A stretch of 64,000 bases of DNA from Methylocystis rosea (GCF_003855495.1 NZ_CP034086.1:1649501-1713500); one strand, 5' to 3'. Shown: positions 44,576-54,201, counted from the stretch's first letter. The notes: generated from the letters alone by a model not told the origin. Numbers and translations are program-made.

Positions 44576-45259
44576 ATGTCGAACGACCGCCAAACCGCCG
44601 CGCGAGAGACCGCCAAGGCGCTGATCGAAGTGCAAGCGGTGCTCGTGAATGTCGATAAGCCTTTCATAACGACCGCCGGCTGGGCGTCGCCGGTCTATAT
44701 CGACATGCGCAAGATCATCGCCTTTCCGCGGCTACGGCGGCGCCTCGTCGAATTCGCGACACGGACGATCGAGCGCGACATCGGCTATGAATCGCTCGAC
44801 ATCGTCGCAGGCGGCGAGACGGCCGGCATTCCCTTCGCGGCGTGGATCGCCGACAGCCTCATGCTGCCGATGCAATATGTGCGCAAAAAGCCCAAGGGCT
44901 TCGGCCGCAACGCCCGCATCGAAGGCGATGTGATGGAGGGCGGCCGCGCCCTGCTGGTCGAGGATTTGGCGACGGACGGCGGCTCGAAGAAGGACTTCGT
45001 GCAGGCGCTGCGCGACTCAGGCCAGCGCTGCGATCACGTCTTCGTGTTCTTCTTTTACGATATATTCGCTGGCGCGCGCGAGGAGCTGGCCGCGCTTGGC
45101 ATCAGCCTACATGCGCTCGCAACCTGGCGAGACGTGCTCGCCGTGGCCCGCGAGCACAAATATTTCCCCGATGACGCGCTCAACGAAGTCGAAGCCTTCA
45201 TCGCCGATCCCGTCGCCTGGTCGGCGGCGCATGGCGGCCTCGCCAAGGCGAAGGGATAG
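44576..45259 (+). CDS. pyrE: Orotate phosphoribosyltransferase
   Basis: This 227-residue enzyme (from the ATG at 44576; an ATG 14 codons upstream is an alternative) forms OMP from orotate and PRPP in pyrimidine synthesis. [16 protein letters not shown] near the start, [17 protein letters not shown], the [15 protein letters not shown] flexible loop and [11 protein letters not shown], the PRPP-binding motif, are all in place. The alphaproteobacterial form is slightly longer than that of Escherichia coli. No other pyrimidine gene adjoins it. Confidence 0.93.
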   Translation: MSNDRQTAARETAKALIEVQAVLVNVDKPFITTAGWASPVYIDMRKIIAFPRLRRRLVEFATRTIERDIGYESLDIVAGGETAGIPFAAWIADSLMLPMQYVRKKPKGFGRNARIEGDVMEGGRALLVEDLATDGGSKKDFVQALRDSGQRCDHVFVFFFYDIFAGAREELAALGISLHALATWRDVLAVAREHKYFPDDALNEVEAFIADPVAWSAAHGGLAKAKG

Positions 45260-45278
45260 CCGGCCGAAGCGGGCGCTT

Positions 45279-45572
45279 TTAGCTGCAGCGGATAAATTCG
45301 CGATAGAGCCAGCCCAGCCGCTTGCCGCCGGGGCTCGCCACATAGGCCCATGGCCTGCCGTGATCGTCCTCGCCATAGCGCTGCACGATAATAGACTTCC
45401 CGTCTTCAATAGCGCCGATGACAGTCTTGCGCTGATCGTGGAGGGCGATCGAAGCGCCCATGGCGCCCGTCGCCTTGCAACGATCGCCGGCGAGCGCCGT
45501 CGCGCCCCATGCGATCGCGGCGGCGAGAGCGGCGAGCGTGAGGCCGGCGAAAGGCGCGAGTTTCTCGGACAT
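45279..45572 (-). CDS. Exported SH3-like domain protein, 97 aa
   Basis: The N-terminus (about 1-29) is a signal peptide ending near TALAGD. The mature part looks like a bacterial SH3 domain: an RCKATG start, IIVQRYGEDDHGRPWAYVASPGGKRLGWLYREFIRC. Two cysteines at the ends of the domain could close it by a disulfide. Such domains commonly bind peptidoglycan or metals. It is divergent from the D-Ala-D-Ala dipeptidase gene, 81 bases away, which would fit a cell-wall theme. Confidence 0.65.
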   Translation of the reverse strand: MSEKLAPFAGLTLAALAAAIAWGATALAGDRCKATGAMGASIALHDQRKTVIGAIEDGKSIIVQRYGEDDHGRPWAYVASPGGKRLGWLYREFIRCS

Positions 45573-45653
45573 GAAAGGCCTCCCGATTGCGTTGGAAAGA
45601 CCTATAGTCAGCGTTCGAGCGTTACGAATTGCGCCAACGCACGTGGAGCCGCC

Positions 45654-46298
45654 ATGCGCAGGGTGATGTTTTTTCTTATCGGGGCGCTTTCCGCGCCATA
45701 TGCGCACGCCGGCGAACCGCCGGCAGGCTTCGCGCGCCTTGCTGACGTTGCGCCGACCATCGTTCAGGAGATGCGCTATGCCGGCGCCGATAATTTCACC
45801 GGCGCCCCGGTGCCCGGCTATGACGCGCCGCAATGCTGGCTGCGCACTGAAGCCGCCAAAGCGCTGGCCGCCGCGCAGAAGGATGCGCGCGCTCGCGGGA
45901 TTTCGCTCGTCGTCTACGACTGCTACCGACCGCTGCGCGCGGTTGCGGCTTTTGTTGATTGGTCGCGCAGCGCCGACCAGCGGACGAAGACAGAACATTA
46001 TCCACGCCTCGCCAAGAGCGCGCTGTTTCCCGAGGGCTATATCGCCGAACATTCCACCCATTCGACGGGAATGGCCGTCGATATCGGCGTCAAAGGCTGG
46101 AATTTCGGCACGCCGTTCGATTTTTTCGATACGCGCTCATGGACGAAAGCCAAAACCTCAAAGACGGCGCGGGCGCATCGCGACGCGCTCGTGGCGCTGA
46201 TGCGCCGCCACGGCTTTGAAAATTTTCCGCGCGAATGGTGGCATTTTACTTACAAAGGCGCGGACGGGGCGCCGAGCTATGATGTCGAGATCAAGTGA
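45654..46298 (+). CDS. ddpX: D-alanyl-D-alanine dipeptidase (VanX/DdpX family)
   Basis: This 214-residue zinc peptidase (M15D) cleaves the D-Ala-D-Ala dipeptide. It has a signal peptide (VMFFLIGALSAPYAHAG), so it acts in the periplasm. The active-site motifs are the DCYRP with the essential Arg, STHSTGMAVDIG with two zinc ligands, and EWWHF with the catalytic Glu and third ligand. A GGAG site precedes the ATG. The role is probably recycling of peptidoglycan-derived dipeptide rather than vancomycin resistance, because no vanA/H genes are near. Confidence 0.92.
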   Translation: MRRVMFFLIGALSAPYAHAGEPPAGFARLADVAPTIVQEMRYAGADNFTGAPVPGYDAPQCWLRTEAAKALAAAQKDARARGISLVVYDCYRPLRAVAAFVDWSRSADQRTKTEHYPRLAKSALFPEGYIAEHSTHSTGMAVDIGVKGWNFGTPFDFFDTRSWTKAKTSKTARAHRDALVALMRRHGFENFPREWWHFTYKGADGAPSYDVEIK

Positions 46299-46329
46299 CC
46301 CGTTCCCCGGCGAGCTGAACTGAACCTTC

Positions 46330-48432
46330 ATGCGTCCCTCCCTGCTCGACCCCTTCTTCGGTCGCGTCGCCGCACTGCCAGGCGTCGGGCCGAAAACCGC
46401 CAGGCTGTTCGACCGGCTGCTCGCCAAGCCGGGGACGGAAGCGCGCCTCGTCGATCTGCTTTTTCATCTTCCGTCGACCGTCATCGACCGCAGCGTGCGG
46501 CCCACGATCGCCGCCGCGCCGCTCGAGACGATGGTGGTGTTGAAGGCGCGCGTCACCGAGCATCGTCGCCCTCAGGGCCGATATTCGAAATCGCCCTATC
46601 GCGTGCTCGTCGAGGATGACACCGGCGACGTCGAACTCGTGTTCTTCCTCGCCAATCCCGACTGGATCGAACGCAGCCTGCCGCTTGGCGCGACGCGCTG
46701 GGTTTCGGGGCGCATCGAGCTTTATGACGGGCGCCGCCAGATCGTGCATCCGGACCGCGTGCTCGACGAAGCCGGATTGGAGAAGCTCCCCGCATATGAA
46801 GCCGTCTATGGCCTCACCGAGGGCTTGCAGGCGCGGTATGTCTTACGCGCGACGGAAGAGGCGCTGACGCGCCTGCCGAACCTTCCAGAATGGCAGGACG
46901 CCAGCGTTCTCGTGGCCAATAAGCTTCCCGCATTCGCCGAGGCGCTGCGCGCGGCGCACCGGCCGGCAAGCGCCGATGCGCTCTCGCCGCAGCATCCTGC
47001 CCGTCAGCGTCTCGCGCTCGATGAATTGCTCGCAAGCCAGCTCGCGCTGCGCCTCATTCGCGCAAAGATGCGCCGCCCTCCGGGTCGCGCGCACAAGGGC
47101 GACGGCCGCTACGCCCGAGCGATCGAGACCGCCCTGCCGTTTCGCTTGACGCGCGCGCAGCTGCGCACGCTTGACGAAATCCGCGCCGATCTTGCATCGG
47201 AACAGCGCATGCTGCGGCTTGTTCAGGGCGACGTTGGATCCGGCAAGACGATCGTCGCGGCGCTCGCCATCGCGAGCGTCGCCGAGACAGGCCGGCAAAG
47301 CGCCTTGATGGCCCCGACCGAGATCCTGGCGCGGCAGCACTACGATCGGCTTACGCCAACGCTCACATCGGCGGGACTGCGCGTCGCGCTGCTGACAGGC
47401 CGCGCCAAACCGAGCGAGCGGGCAGCGCTCCACGCCGCCATTGCAGCGGGGGAAGTCGACGTCGTCATCGGCACACATGCTCTCGTGCAAAGCGATCTCG
47501 CCTTTCACGACCTCGGCCTCGCCGTCGTCGACGAGCAGCATCGCTTCGGCGTCGAGCAGCGGCTGGCGCTCGGCGCCAAGGGCGACGCCGTCGACGTGCT
47601 GGTGATGACCGCGACGCCCATTCCGCGAACGCTGGCGCTGACCGCCTTCGGCGACATGGACTGCTCGGCGCTCGACGAAAAGCCACCCGGCCGCACGCCG
47701 ATCTCGACGCGCGCGCTTCCGGCCGAGAGAATCGACGAAGTAATTGCAGGGCTGCGCCGCGCCTTGGCGGAGGGCGCGCGCGCCTATTGGGTCTGTCCGC
47801 TTGTTGAGGAGAATGAGGAGCTGGACCTCTCTGCGGCGCAAGAGCGGCACGCCGATCTCTCGAAGCTTTTCGGAGCGACGGTCGGCCTCGTTCACGGCCG
47901 CATGAAGGGCGGCGAGAAGGACGCGGTGATGGAAGCCTTTCAGCGCGGCGAGGTCAAAATTCTGGTGGCGACCACGGTCATCGAAGTTGGCGTCGATGTA
48001 CCGGAAGCGACGATCATGGTCATCGAACACGCCGAGCGCTTCGGCCTTGCGCAGCTCCACCAGCTACGTGGACGCGTTGGTCGCGGCTCGGGAAAGTCCT
48101 CATGCCTACTTCTATATAAGGGTCCGCTGAGCGAAGCGGCGAAGGCGCGGCTGATGATCATCCGCCAGACCGAGGACGGATTTCGCATCGCCGAGGAAGA
48201 TCTGCGGCTGCGCGGCGAAGGCGAAATTCTCGGCGTACGGCAAGCCGGTCTGCCGAGCTTTCGGCTCGCCGACCTTTCCGCCCACGCGCGTCTCCTCGCC
48301 GTCGCGCGCGACGACGCCGAATTGATTCTGCGGCGCGATCCCGAGCTTGCGAGCGACAGAGGCCAGGCCTTGCGCGCCCTGCTCTACCTCTTCGAACGGG
48401 ACGACGCCGTGCGCCTGCTGCGCGCTGGCTGA
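46330..48432 (+). CDS. recG: ATP-dependent DNA helicase RecG
   Basis: This 700-residue helicase remodels stalled replication forks and Holliday junctions. It has an N-terminal wedge (OB) domain, helicase motif I GDVGSGKT at 300-307, a DEQH box at 401-404, motif III-like TATPIPRTLAL and motif VI-like QLRGRVGRGSGKSSC. The N-terminal PGVGPKTARLFDRL helix-hairpin-helix is standard. The gene is convergent with the methyltransferase gene by seven bases and begins 31 bases after ddpX. Confidence 0.97.
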   Translation: MRPSLLDPFFGRVAALPGVGPKTARLFDRLLAKPGTEARLVDLLFHLPSTVIDRSVRPTIAAAPLETMVVLKARVTEHRRPQGRYSKSPYRVLVEDDTGDVELVFFLANPDWIERSLPLGATRWVSGRIELYDGRRQIVHPDRVLDEAGLEKLPAYEAVYGLTEGLQARYVLRATEEALTRLPNLPEWQDASVLVANKLPAFAEALRAAHRPASADALSPQHPARQRLALDELLASQLALRLIRAKMRRPPGRAHKGDGRYARAIETALPFRLTRAQLRTLDEIRADLASEQRMLRLVQGDVGSGKTIVAALAIASVAETGRQSALMAPTEILARQHYDRLTPTLTSAGLRVALLTGRAKPSERAALHAAIAAGEVDVVIGTHALVQSDLAFHDLGLAVVDEQHRFGVEQRLALGAKGDAVDVLVMTATPIPRTLALTAFGDMDCSALDEKPPGRTPISTRALPAERIDEVIAGLRRALAEGARAYWVCPLVEENEELDLSAAQERHADLSKLFGATVGLVHGRMKGGEKDAVMEAFQRGEVKILVATTVIEVGVDVPEATIMVIEHAERFGLAQLHQLRGRVGRGSGKSSCLLLYKGPLSEAAKARLMIIRQTEDGFRIAEEDLRLRGEGEILGVRQAGLPSFRLADLSAHARLLAVARDDAELILRRDPELASDRGQALRALLYLFERDDAVRLLRAG

Positions 48433-48439
48433 TGCGACG

Positions 48440-49639
48440 TCAAAAGCGCCGCGCGATCACGATCCGGTTGCTGTTGACGCCCTTCACATTATTGGCGACG
48501 CCCCAGCAGTTGCTGGTTTTCGTGAAACTTTGCTCGTTGACGAGCACGCCCAATCGCTCAAAGGGAAGATCGTCGAGCGCGCGCCAGACCAGTTGTTCGA
48601 GCGGCAGCGCCCCGCCTCTGACCTCGCCAACCTCGTAAGCCACGTGACCGCCCGACTTCACGACTCGCGCCAATTCTTGGAAAACGTCGCGAGTCATCGC
48701 GCGCCAGTCTTCCGGCGCGCGAAGCTGCGAGAGGCGGATGCTCTCGACGTCGATTCCCGCAAACCAGTTGCGCAGCCAATTGTCGCCGCGATAGTCGACG
48801 ACGTCGAGAAAAGGCGGCGACGTGACGACGAGATCGACTGTCGCATCGGCGATGTGCTCCAAACGGGCGGCGTCCGCCACGACGAGTTGCGCATCGCAGG
48901 CGGTCGGCGCGTCCTCCGCCAGAAGCGCGCGCGATTTCTTGAAAATCAGCTCGGCGATGTCGCGCTGGGGCGGCGATTGCGCGCGACGCGCATTGATCTT
49001 CAGTTGCGCTTTAACAGACACAGCCTGGTTCGGCGGCATCGTATAGACGGAAAAGAACCCCGGCGAGTGACCGGTCAATCGATTGAGCGCCACCATGCGG
49101 ATCCAGCTGTCCACGGCGTCGAGCAGGCCATCATTTGCGCGGATCAGCAGATAACGGCGCAGCGCGCATATCTGCCGCAGCGTCTCAGCGTGGTAAAATG
49201 CGAGAAGGTCGTCGCGTTCGACGTCGCCGCGTCCCCAGGGCGCGGCCGCGAGCCGCGCCTCGATATCGCAAAGCGCAGGAGGCCGCAGCCGCGGGCGCGT
49301 CAGCAGCAGCGACAAAGGATTGGCGTCGGAGCCGATGGGCGTCCGCCCCATCAGCGCCGCCTGCAGGATGGTCGTGCCGCGCCCCATGAACGGATCGCAG
49401 ACGACGTCCCCCGGCTGCGTCAGCCGATCGATGAAAAAGGCCGGGAGCTGTGGCTTGAAACAGGCGCGATAGCTGATCTCGTGCAGCGGATGCGCGCGCC
49501 TTTGCCCGGCGGTCCAAAAGGCGTTGATGTAGTAAGGAACGCCATCAGCGACAACGGCCCGAGTCGCCGCGCCGAATTCCGCGGACCAACGCAGGTCGTG
49601 AAAAAATTCCGTTTCCGCGAGTTTTTGAACTGCGCCCAT
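48440..49639 (-). CDS. Orphan DNA methyltransferase, probable N4-cytosine or N6-adenine type
   Basis: This 399-residue enzyme has the SAM-binding motif DPFMGRGTT at 82-90 and the catalytic motif TSPPF at 273-277. In the usual PvuII-like N4-cytosine enzymes SPPY precedes the FxGxG motif; here the order is reversed. The middle (about 110-250) is a target recognition candidate. No restriction gene is next to it; a XRE-family regulator gene lies three bases upstream, so the two are probably co-translated. The modified base and site are unknown. Confidence 0.82.
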   Translation of the reverse strand: MGAVQKLAETEFFHDLRWSAEFGAATRAVVADGVPYYINAFWTAGQRRAHPLHEISYRACFKPQLPAFFIDRLTQPGDVVCDPFMGRGTTILQAALMGRTPIGSDANPLSLLLTRPRLRPPALCDIEARLAAAPWGRGDVERDDLLAFYHAETLRQICALRRYLLIRANDGLLDAVDSWIRMVALNRLTGHSPGFFSVYTMPPNQAVSVKAQLKINARRAQSPPQRDIAELIFKKSRALLAEDAPTACDAQLVVADAARLEHIADATVDLVVTSPPFLDVVDYRGDNWLRNWFAGIDVESIRLSQLRAPEDWRAMTRDVFQELARVVKSGGHVAYEVGEVRGGALPLEQLVWRALDDLPFERLGVLVNEQSFTKTSNCWGVANNVKGVNSNRIVIARRF

Positions 49640-49642
49640 GCC

Positions 49643-49939
49643 TCAGTCGCGCTGACGATCGGCGAGGCTTGGCAATGACTTGATCCTCGCTCCGGCCGCG
49701 CGGCGCGCGAGCGAAAGCTCATATTGCGTCTGCAGCTCCAGCCAATCTTCGGGCTGGACGCCAAACCAGTGTCCGAGTCGCAGCGCCGTATCGGCGGTGA
49801 CGCCCCGCTGGCCATTGATAATGGCGGTGACCCGATTGACCGGCACGTCGATATCACGCGCCAGATCCGACGCCGTCAGACCGAGGTCCTGCAGATGACG
49901 GGCAAGAATTTCGCCAGGATGCGACATCCCATTCTCCAT
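49643..49939 (-). CDS. higA: HigA-like XRE family regulator
   Basis: This 98-residue helix-turn-helix protein has the HigA pattern: SHPGEILARHLQDLGLTASDLARDIDVPVNRVTAIINGQRGVTADTALRLGHWFGV. In toxin systems HigA follows HigB; here the 206 bases upstream encode no HigB-like protein in any frame I read. The stop is three bases before the start of the methyltransferase gene. It may therefore act as a controller of that gene, or be an orphan antitoxin. The ATG at 49939 was used; an internal ATG at 49927 is possible. Confidence 0.85.
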   Translation of the reverse strand: MENGMSHPGEILARHLQDLGLTASDLARDIDVPVNRVTAIINGQRGVTADTALRLGHWFGVQPEDWLELQTQYELSLARRAAGARIKSLPSLADRQRD

Positions 49940-50145
49940 CGACGCCAGTTTGGATTTTGACGGGCGCGCGCGAACGCTCTCGCGTCGCAGATGCGTCTGC
50001 CGACGAGCATTTGCTGGCGCTTCCTGCCGAACGCCGATCAAAAATCTTCTGGTGAGCTCTTCATGGTAGCGGCCCATGCTCCGCCCCCGCCGAATATTGT
50101 TTTCGTAAACCATATTATCTGGTCCGTAAACTCGGCTGAGGTGAC

Positions 50146-51270
50146 TTAAGCGCTTTCGCCCTCGATCCAATTGGCGCGCGTCTCGGCGATGAAGTCGGCG
50201 AGGCGCCCAGCGCCGATGGCTGCGCGCAGGCCCGCCATCAGCTCCTGATAATAGGCGACATTGGCCTGCGTCAGCAGCATCATCCCGAGGATTTCCCCCG
50301 CTTTGACGAGGTGATGCAGATAGGCGCGCGAATAGTCGCGCGCGGCGGGGCAGGATGACTGCGCGTCGAGCGGCCGCGGATCGTCGGCGTGGCGCGCATT
50401 GCGCAACGTCACCCGTCCGTGGCGCGTATAGGCGAGGCCGTGGCGACCGGCGCGAGTCGGCATCACACAATCAAACATGTCGATTCCCCGCGCGACGGCC
50501 TCAACGATGTCATCCGGCGCGCCCACGCCCATCAGATAACGAGGTTTTGATTCGGGCAAATGCGGGGCGGTCGTCTCGAGCATGTCGAGCATCACTTCCT
50601 GAGGTTCGCCGACGGCCAGACCGCCGACCGCGATCCCATGGAAATCCATACCGGCGAGCGCTTGGGCGCTTTCGATCCGAAGCCGCTTCGATTCGCCGCC
50701 TTGCACAATGCCGAACACCGCCCTGCCCGGGCGTTCGCAAAACGCCTTACGTGAACGCTCGGCCCAACGCAGCGAAAGACGCATGGCGCGTTCGGCCTCG
50801 CTTTCGGAACATGGCAGGCGAACGCATTCGTCAAGCTGCATCTGAATGTCCGACCCGAGCAGATCCTGAATCTCCATCGAACGCTCGGGCGAAAGATGAT
50901 GGCGCGAACCGTCGATATGCGACTGAAAGGTCACGCCGCTTTCATCGAGCTTGCGCAGCTTCGCAAGCGACATCACCTGAAAGCCGCCGGAATCCGTCAA
51001 GATCGGATAGGGCCAGCGCATGAATTCATGCAGTCCGCCCAGCCGCGCGATCCGCTCTGCGCCCGGTCGCAGCATGAGATGATAGACATTGCCGAGCAGA
51101 ACGTCGGCGCCCGCGGCGCGCACGTCTTCGACGAACATCGCTTTCACCGTCGCGGCGGTGCCGACCGGCATGAAGGCGGGCGTACGGATTGTTCCGCGCG
51201 GCGTAACGATTTCGCCTTGACGCGCGAGGTCGTCGGTCGCGAGAACGGAAAAGGAAAAACCCTGCGTCAC
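50146..51270 (-). CDS. tgt: Queuine/preQ1 tRNA-ribosyltransferase
   Basis: This 374-residue TIM-barrel enzyme exchanges guanine 34 for preQ1 in tRNA. The catalytic Asp residues are in [12 protein letters not shown] and in [14 protein letters not shown], and the FGIVQGG segment is standard. The zinc site is unusual: where Escherichia coli has CxCxxC followed by [11 protein letters not shown], this protein reads SxCxxA before [11 protein letters not shown]. Only the middle Cys and the His appear to be kept. The start is GTG, overlapping the stop of the upstream small gene (GTGA). It is coupled to queA through that small gene. Confidence 0.95.
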   Translation of the reverse strand: MTQGFSFSVLATDDLARQGEIVTPRGTIRTPAFMPVGTAATVKAMFVEDVRAAGADVLLGNVYHLMLRPGAERIARLGGLHEFMRWPYPILTDSGGFQVMSLAKLRKLDESGVTFQSHIDGSRHHLSPERSMEIQDLLGSDIQMQLDECVRLPCSESEAERAMRLSLRWAERSRKAFCERPGRAVFGIVQGGESKRLRIESAQALAGMDFHGIAVGGLAVGEPQEVMLDMLETTAPHLPESKPRYLMGVGAPDDIVEAVARGIDMFDCVMPTRAGRHGLAYTRHGRVTLRNARHADDPRPLDAQSSCPAARDYSRAYLHHLVKAGEILGMMLLTQANVAYYQELMAGLRAAIGAGRLADFIAETRANWIEGESA

Positions 51271-51599
51271 TTGTTGTCCTTCGCGCCGAGTACGGCGAGC
51301 TTCACGATGCGATAGCGACCGCTGTCGCTTTCATTGAACCACACGGAGAACTCCGACCCGACCTTTATCGTCGCCTCGCGCAAGTCGGTTCTCCAGCTCT
51401 CGCCACAACCAAAGTCGATTCGTCCGTCGCGCCGCAGGATAAATGGACGCACGCTATCGCCGTCGAGCGCAAACGCGCCGAAAAGATCCCATGTCGAAAT
51501 GATTCGCGCGCCGTCGATCCGCGCGTCAATGGTCATCGGCGCCTCTCGCGGATCGTCGCGCCAGAGCGCGAGGACGCGCATGTCGCGAGGCTCGCTCAT
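51267..51599 (-). CDS. Small hypothetical protein between queA and tgt, 110 aa
   Basis: I do not recognise a family. The sequence is a soluble beta-rich domain ([41 protein letters not shown], then [22 protein letters not shown]). It begins with ATG overlapping the queA stop (ATGA) and ends overlapping the tgt GTG start (GTGA). The double coupling means it is translated with the queuosine genes, and a role with them is possible but unproven. Confidence 0.75.
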   Translation of the reverse strand: MSEPRDMRVLALWRDDPREAPMTIDARIDGARIISTWDLFGAFALDGDSVRPFILRRDGRIDFGCGESWRTDLREATIKVGSEFSVWFNESDSGRYRIVKLAVLGAKDNK

Positions 51600-52657
51600 G
51601 TTTCGGAACGCTGCAGCAGACACGCGTCGCCGTAGGAATAAAAGCGATAGCCGCTTTCGATGGCATGCGCATAGGCGGCCTTCATGCGCTCGAGGCCGGC
51701 AAACGCCGCGACCAGCATGAACAGCGTCGAACGCGGGAGATGGAAATTGGTGAGCAGCATGTCGACGGCGCGAAAACGATAGCCGGGCGTAATGAAGATC
51801 CGCGTGCGCGCGGCATAAGGCGCAAGCCTTCCGGCGTCGTCCGCCGCGCTTTCCAGCACGCGCAGCGCGGTCGTGCCGACCGCGACGATGCGTCCGCCTC
51901 CCGCTCGCACATTGTTCAGCGCCTGCGCCGTTTCAGCGTCAAGCCGCGCGAACTCCTCATGCATCCTGTGCAGGTCCGTGTCCTCCGCCTTCACGGGAAG
52001 AAAGGTGCCGGCCCCCACATGTAGCGTCACCCGATGAAGACGAACGCCGCGCGCTTCGATCGCTGCGAGCAGCTGCGGCGTGAAGTGGAGGCCGGCGGTC
52101 GGCGCGGCGACGGCGCCCGCTTCGCGCGCGAAGATCGTCTGATAGTCACTTTCGTCGCGCGCGTCGGCCGAACGCTTGCCGGCGATATAGGGCGGCAGCG
52201 GCATGACGCCCGCCTGCTCTATCGCCATATCGAGAACGGGTCCGTTAAGCTCGAAAGCAAGTGTGATCTCTCCTTCGTCGCCTTTCGCTTCGACGCGAGC
52301 GTCGATCGCGCCCCCATGGCCCATGAAGCATATGCGATCGCCGATCGCGAGCTTCTTGGCCGGGCGCATCAGCGCGCGCCAGCGGGAAGCGTCCAGCCGT
52401 TCGATCAGCGTCGCTTCGACATTGGCGCTCAACGCGCCGCGACAGCGCCGACCCGACAACCGCGCGTGAATGACTCGCGAGTCGTTGACGACCAGCGCGT
52501 CTCCCGGACGAAGGTAATCCGGTAGATCCCGAACAATCCTGTCATGGAAGGATCCGTTGGCGGGAACGACGAGCAGGCGCGCGCCGTCGCGGGGATCGGC
52601 GGGCCGAAGAGCGATTCTGTCTTGCGGGAGGTTGAAGTCGAAGAGGTCGACGCGCAT
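51596..52657 (-). CDS. queA: S-adenosylmethionine:tRNA ribosyltransferase-isomerase
   Basis: This 353-residue enzyme moves the ribosyl part of SAM to preQ1 in tRNA, forming epoxyqueuosine. The N-terminal [17 protein letters not shown] is a hallmark, followed by [18 protein letters not shown], and the C-terminal [20 protein letters not shown]. The length is usual. The start ATG at 52657 is conserved. Its stop overlaps the next small gene. The preceding spacer contains an 11-bp hairpin that probably terminates the PRC-barrel gene. Confidence 0.97.
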   Translation of the reverse strand: MRVDLFDFNLPQDRIALRPADPRDGARLLVVPANGSFHDRIVRDLPDYLRPGDALVVNDSRVIHARLSGRRCRGALSANVEATLIERLDASRWRALMRPAKKLAIGDRICFMGHGGAIDARVEAKGDEGEITLAFELNGPVLDMAIEQAGVMPLPPYIAGKRSADARDESDYQTIFAREAGAVAAPTAGLHFTPQLLAAIEARGVRLHRVTLHVGAGTFLPVKAEDTDLHRMHEEFARLDAETAQALNNVRAGGGRIVAVGTTALRVLESAADDAGRLAPYAARTRIFITPGYRFRAVDMLLTNFHLPRSTLFMLVAAFAGLERMKAAYAHAIESGYRFYSYGDACLLQRSET

Positions 52658-52705
52658 AAGGAGCTTGCAAAAACCATAAGCTCCGTCAGGTCAAGCGAGA
52701 ACGGT

Positions 52706-52740
52706 CGGCGGCGCCGTTTGCGGATCAACCGGCGCCGCCG
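52706..52740 (-). terminator. Strong GC hairpin downstream of the PRC-barrel gene
   Basis: CGGCGGCGCCG (52706-52716) pairs perfectly with CGGCGCCGCCG (52730-52740), an 11-bp stem with a 13-base loop. It lies 8 bases after the stop of the PRC-barrel gene. No T run follows on either strand, so it may act as a pause or RNA-end structure and not as a classical terminator. Confidence 0.5.
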
Positions 52741-52747
52741 AGAGAGC

Positions 52748-53455
52748 TTATTGGTATGAGCCGACGCGCCGGCGACGCTCGTCGAATCGGAACTCCGGAG
52801 CGTTCCGCAGATCGTCGCGAGTCGTGTTCACAACCGCTTCGACGTCGCCATCTTCGTTCCGGGAAACGACCATTGATGACGGGTCAATCGCGATATGGCG
52901 CTCGCCAATGCCGAGGAATCCGCCGACGCTGACGATGACCGCGCGCAAATTCCTGTTATTGTCGAAGATGACGTCCTCGATCTCGCCGATGTCGTCATTC
53001 TGCAGATTGCGGACATCGCTGCCGATCAGCTGCGACATGCGCATGTCGCTAGGTCCAAGCCTATAGAAGATTACGCGGGCGGAGCCGAGCTGCTCCAGTT
53101 CGCGCATTTCAGCTGCGGATCGCGCTCTCGTCGTCTGCCGATCCATGCCCGTGCGATCCATGTTGCGATCCATGCCCGGCTGGCTGTCCTGACCGCGCAT
53201 CCGCTCGCGCGCGGCGCTGCCTCGCCAGGTCGGCGCGGCGTCGTCATCACTGCCCATCTCGCGCCAGCCGCTGCGAGATGTCGTATCCTCCGCATCCTTG
53301 GCTGCTTGGCCCGGCTTCTCCGGCTGAGTGCTGCGAGACTGAGTCTGATTCTTGGTCGAGTTCGCGCCAGTGCGATCGCGTCCTGCATTCGCTGTCACGC
53401 TGGCGGAAAGCGCGATCGCCGCTACTGTAGCGATCAACAACTTGAGCGATTTCAT
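52748..53455 (-). CDS. Exported PRC-barrel domain protein with Met-Asp-Arg repeats
   Basis: This 235-residue protein starts with a signal peptide (SLKLLIATVAAIALSASVTANAG). A long polar region follows, containing repeats of Met-Asp-Arg around residue 95-110. The C-terminal half is a PRC-barrel domain (SQLIGSDVRNLQNDDIGEIEDVIFD, then AVIVSVGGFLGIGERHIAID), a small beta-barrel seen in stress and photosynthetic reaction-centre proteins. It acts in the periplasm or envelope. It sits between ppiB and queA. Confidence 0.85.
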   Translation of the reverse strand: MKSLKLLIATVAAIALSASVTANAGRDRTGANSTKNQTQSRSTQPEKPGQAAKDAEDTTSRSGWREMGSDDDAAPTWRGSAARERMRGQDSQPGMDRNMDRTGMDRQTTRARSAAEMRELEQLGSARVIFYRLGPSDMRMSQLIGSDVRNLQNDDIGEIEDVIFDNNRNLRAVIVSVGGFLGIGERHIAIDPSSMVVSRNEDGDVEAVVNTTRDDLRNAPEFRFDERRRRVGSYQ

Positions 53456-53621
53456 CGGATACTCTCCACTGTTCCGCTCGCCCGTCTCGGCGAACGATAC
53501 TTTGCAACCAGCGTCTGGAGAGATAGTTCCGAATCCTGCGCCCAACTCAGGTCTTTACTGCACATGCGCCCAAGGCCGGGGCGCATGCTTGACCAAAGGC
53601 TCGACCTGTCGCGTCAGTCGA

Positions 53622-54077
53622 TCAACCCAACGTCGCCTTGACGATCTTGTCGGGATCTTTCACCGGTTCGCCGCGCTTGATCTTATCGACATTCTCCATG
53701 CCGGAGACCACTTCGCCCCAAACCGTATATTTGTTGTCGAGGAAGCGCGCATCATCGAAGCAGATGAAAAACTGCGAATTGGCGCTGTCGGGGCTTTGCG
53801 CGCGGGCCATCGAGCATGTTCCGCGCACATGCGGCGTGCTGTTAAACTCGGCCTTGAGGTCGGGATATTGCGATCCGCCGGTGCCCGTGCCGCGTGGGCA
53901 GCCCGTCTGAGCCATGAAGCCGTCAATCACGCGATGAAAGACGATGCCGTCGTAGAATCCTTCCGAGACGAGCTTCTTGATATGCGCGACATGATTGGGC
54001 GCGAGGTCTGAACGAAATTTGATGACGACTGGTCCCTTCGTCGTCTCAAGCGTCATGGTGTCGGCGGCTTCGGTCAT
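53622..54077 (-). CDS. ppiB: Cyclophilin-type peptidyl-prolyl isomerase, cytosolic form
   Basis: This 151-residue isomerase accelerates proline cis-trans changes in folding proteins. The cyclophilin core has FYDGIVFHRVIDGFMAQTGCP (with the catalytic Arg and Phe), SMARAQSPDSANSQFFI and WGEVVSGMENVDKI. There is no signal peptide, in contrast to its neighbour. It follows the exported cyclophilin gene and coaD on the same strand; the spacer holds a perfect palindrome at 54123-54143. Confidence 0.95.
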   Translation of the reverse strand: MTEAADTMTLETTKGPVVIKFRSDLAPNHVAHIKKLVSEGFYDGIVFHRVIDGFMAQTGCPRGTGTGGSQYPDLKAEFNSTPHVRGTCSMARAQSPDSANSQFFICFDDARFLDNKYTVWGEVVSGMENVDKIKRGEPVKDPDKIVKATLG

Positions 54078-54122
54078 TCTGGTTCCCTCTCCACTTGTCT
54101 GAAAGCCGGTCCTTCCGCATTG

Positions 54123-54143
54123 CAGCCGGGCATGGCCCGGCTG
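54123..54143. repeat. Perfect palindrome between two cyclophilin genes
   Basis: CAGCCGGGC (54123-54131) and GCCCGGCTG (54135-54143) form a 9-bp stem with a three-base loop. The spacer between the two genes is 124 bases. No T run follows. Possible roles are an RNA processing or stability element, or a remnant of a dispersed repeat. Confidence 0.6.
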
Positions 54144-54201
54144 TTTGCGGAGGGGCGGCTTACGTTATGCCCAACAAGCGCGGGCATAACGCATATGAAT
54201 C

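Noticed and set aside
49940..50145. HigB toxin expected upstream of the HigA-like gene
   Set aside because: The frames here give a basic, unstructured translation without the HigB pattern, so the toxin is absent.
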